A stretch of DNA of 64,000 nt from contig JASJPG010000070.1 of assembly GCA_031426815.1 (NCBI GenBank), forward strand, positions 15,099-79,098, read 5' to 3'. Of the stretch, positions 62,209 through 64,000 are shown in pieces. The notes beneath the pieces were generated by a model. The model worked only from the letters and a program-made list of their open reading frames with translations. It was not told where the DNA came from and ran no database searches. A program made the position numbers and the translations under genes. Position 1 is the stretch's first letter. Each line of letters begins with the position of its first letter. The stretch is from PFJX01 sp031426815 (GTDB taxonomy: Bacteria > Pseudomonadota > Gammaproteobacteria > Burkholderiales > Thiobacillaceae).

Positions 62209-63807
62209 TGTCGCGCCGGGTCGACCGATGAAGCGCGCCCGGTCTTGCTCCGGCAATGCCTTGATCAGGTCGCGGGCAAAGGTTTCCTGGGCCTGATAGG
62301 CGGCGGTTTCGTTGGGCGTGATGCTGGACAGGCGGAACAGCAGGCCGTCGGGAATCTTGCCGGTGAGGCCGTATTTGATCTGCTCCATCTTCCACGCGCC
62401 GCCGCCGCCATCGGCGATCTTGTCGCCGATGGTCATCCAGTAGGTGACCGGCTCGACCCGCTGCCCCTGCACGGCGACGAGACGCCGCACGGGAATGCTG
62501 CCGAGGCCGGTATCCACGCTGCCCTTGCTTTCGTTGTGCAACTGGAAGCCCAGCGATGGGTAGCAGACTTCGGGTTTGTGCACCTGCATCGATTCGCTCT
62601 GATCGCCACCATAGGCGATGAGCAGCATGACATTACGGCCCTGGCCGTCGACATAGGTGCGGGACAGGATCTGGTTGTACAGGCGGTCGAGCATGGCGGC
62701 GGTCTCGGGGTCGGTGCGCAAGGGGGCGACGGTCTCGTCGGTCGTCCATACGCCGAACCGCTTCGGGATCATGCTTTCCAGATCGACCTTGGGGCCGACT
62801 TCGGACATTTTCAGGCTGGGCGTCAGGGCGTAGGCCAAGCCGATGCCGCCGAACAGGGCCAGCGATAGCGCCAGATAGCGGAAGTTCGACACGGGCGCGG
62901 CCGCCGCCAGCGGGACCGGCTTCGGCTTGGCGGCATTGCGCGCCTCCGGCAACAGCCCGCCCAACAGCGCATCCAGCCCGGCCATGAACAGCACCGCGAC
63001 AGTGAACAACATCGGGCTGGCCAGGTCGTGCGCGAGGCCCTGCCCCGCCGCTTCGCCGTAGTGGTAGGTGATCAACGCGAGCACGACGACGCGCACGCAA
63101 TTGGCGGCGAAGGCGATGGGCAGAATCGAGGCGATCAGGAGGCCGTTGCGCAGCCGGTTGCGGTGCTGCATCAGATGGACGTAGAGCAGGCCCACCGCGG
63201 ACAGGCTGAACATCGAATAGAGGCCGGAGCAGGCATCGGCCACCAGCAGTTGGTAGTTGCCGATGGTGAGGGTGACGCCGGTGCGGGCAACCGGGTAATC
63301 GAGCAGGTAGAGGATCTGTTCGGCGATGTTCGAGGCGTGCAGCTTGAGCGGCCCGGTGAGGCCATCCACCAGGAAACCCGGCAGCGGAATCATGAACACC
63401 AGGAACAGCGGCGGAAACCACAGCGCCCGCAACGCGGCGGGGCCGCGCGTAATCAGCAGGATGCCGATCAGCACCGGAATCTGCGACGCCACCGCCAGAA
63501 TGATCACGTCCTGCGAGCGGCCCAGTGCGAACAGCGCCAACCCGAACACCAGCAGCGGCCAGCCAGCCAAAGAAGGACGCTCGATCAACGTGTTGGCGAA
63601 CACCGCGCGACGCTGCCAGGCGAGATACAACGCCATGCCCAGAATCAACGGACCGTGCGCATGCGCATCCTGGCTCCAGGTGTAGCGCGCCAGATCCAGG
63701 TAGGTGAGGGAATACAGCGCCGCCAGGCTGAGTAGAACCGGCAACCAGGTCCATGCGAATGTCGGAAAGCGACCGGGGGTCGTCGGGTGGATCAGTGCAT
63801 TCGACAT
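62200..63807 (-). CDS. exosortase with fused EpsI domain, second copy
   Basis: A 535-residue protein with the same two-part plan as 30807-32420: membrane segments with the catalytic triad Cys193 (VADACSGLYSMFSLSA), Arg239 (NCVRVVVLAL) and His260 (AHDLASPML), and a C-terminal EpsI/DUF3485 domain (ILSRTYVDGQGRNVMLLIAY, HKPEVCYPSLG, PVTYWMTIGDKIADGGGGAW). ATG 63807 is chosen because it opens directly into the first membrane segment. Two full-length copies in one window are unusual. It lies near the tandem PEP-CTERM genes and is not inside a polysaccharide operon visible here. Confidence 0.93.
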   Translation of the reverse strand: MSNALIHPTTPGRFPTFAWTWLPVLLSLAALYSLTYLDLARYTWSQDAHAHGPLILGMALYLAWQRRAVFANTLIERPSLAGWPLLVFGLALFALGRSQDVIILAVASQIPVLIGILLITRGPAALRALWFPPLFLVFMIPLPGFLVDGLTGPLKLHASNIAEQILYLLDYPVARTGVTLTIGNYQLLVADACSGLYSMFSLSAVGLLYVHLMQHRNRLRNGLLIASILPIAFAANCVRVVVLALITYHYGEAAGQGLAHDLASPMLFTVAVLFMAGLDALLGGLLPEARNAAKPKPVPLAAAAPVSNFRYLALSLALFGGIGLAYALTPSLKMSEVGPKVDLESMIPKRFGVWTTDETVAPLRTDPETAAMLDRLYNQILSRTYVDGQGRNVMLLIAYGGDQSESMQVHKPEVCYPSLGFQLHNESKGSVDTGLGSIPVRRLVAVQGQRVEPVTYWMTIGDKIADGGGGAWKMEQIKYGLTGKIPDGLLFRLSSITPNETAAYQAQETFARDLIKALPEQDRARFIGRPGATTP

Positions 63808-64000
63808 TGAGCGGGCGGGATGGGTGGAAGAAGGGCCAAGCACGGTGTGTGCGGCGAGCAGCCCGCCCGCATAGTGCGGCGGCTCTGTTGCAGCAATATT
63901 TATCGCTGCATAGGCGGCCTTGGCTCGAACGCGTAGTCGGCGATGGGTAGGAGCGCCTCATGAGAAACACAATTGATAAGCCTTTGTTTTGATGGGAAGT

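Noticed and set aside
1..64000. tRNA, rRNA or classical insertion sequences
   Set aside because: I saw no tRNA-like cloverleaf with CCA-type ends, no rRNA signature and no transposase gene.
63808..64000. A further gene at the right edge
   Set aside because: Only a ten-codon frame (from about 63960) without a distinct ribosome site is present; nothing supportable.

Overview
This is a GC-rich bacterial window of about 33 protein genes, almost all complete, with no rRNA, tRNA or CRISPR array that I can see. Ten proteins end in a VPEPE-type motif, a hydrophobic segment and an Arg-rich tail (PEP-CTERM sorting signal), and two exosortases carry a fused EpsI domain. Together with the btaAB genes, a two-partner secretion pair and the polysaccharide genes, this points to an environmental betaproteobacterium (Rhodocyclales or Nitrosomonadales type). 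The exact genus cannot be read from the sequence.

Region 1 (1-20904) looks like a phosphorus-acquisition island. It holds a Tat-exported PhoX phosphatase, a PEP-CTERM PhoX-like protein, a PEP-CTERM choice-of-anchor-I protein, a PEP-CTERM PhoD-like phosphatase, a PEP-CTERM phytase-like esterase, and a 5'-nucleotidase with an RTX tail. It ends with btaA-btaB plus a HAD hydrolase, which make the phosphorus-free betaine lipid DGTS. Pho-box-like 7-4-7 sites lie upstream of several of these genes. Interspersed are PEP-CTERM proteins of unknown role, one a 1049-residue protein with passenger-type (PATR) repeats, and a chalcone-isomerase-like protein coupled to a 51-residue acidic ORF.

Region 2 (21067-33591) holds an EAL-CBS-GGDEF signalling protein, a parvulin isomerase and an exopolysaccharide locus. 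That locus has an SLBB export protein and, on the minus strand, an overlapping run: chain-length protein, exosortase-EpsI, Wzy-like, Wzx-like, GT4 and GT2.

Region 3 (33763-39945) is a minus-strand operon encoding an ExbB fused to a large periplasmic DUF2341/LamG-like region, ExbD, TonB, a putative porin, an ankyrin protein and a coiled-coil periplasmic protein. It resembles an energised outer-membrane system with a built-in ligand-binding domain.

Region 4 (40176-56979) is a TpsB transporter, a 3531-residue haemagglutinin-type TpsA exoprotein, and two TPR/SPINDLY (GT41) glycosyltransferases on the same strand. This is a candidate glycosylated adhesin system, analogous to but distinct from HMW1A-B-C.

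Region 5 (57154-63807) holds a PstS-like binding protein, two tandemly duplicated PEP-CTERM proteins, a pseudopilin-like protein and a second exosortase-EpsI. Intergenic spaces throughout carry several families of dispersed palindromic repeats, two of which appear to have been captured as N-terminal coding sequence.
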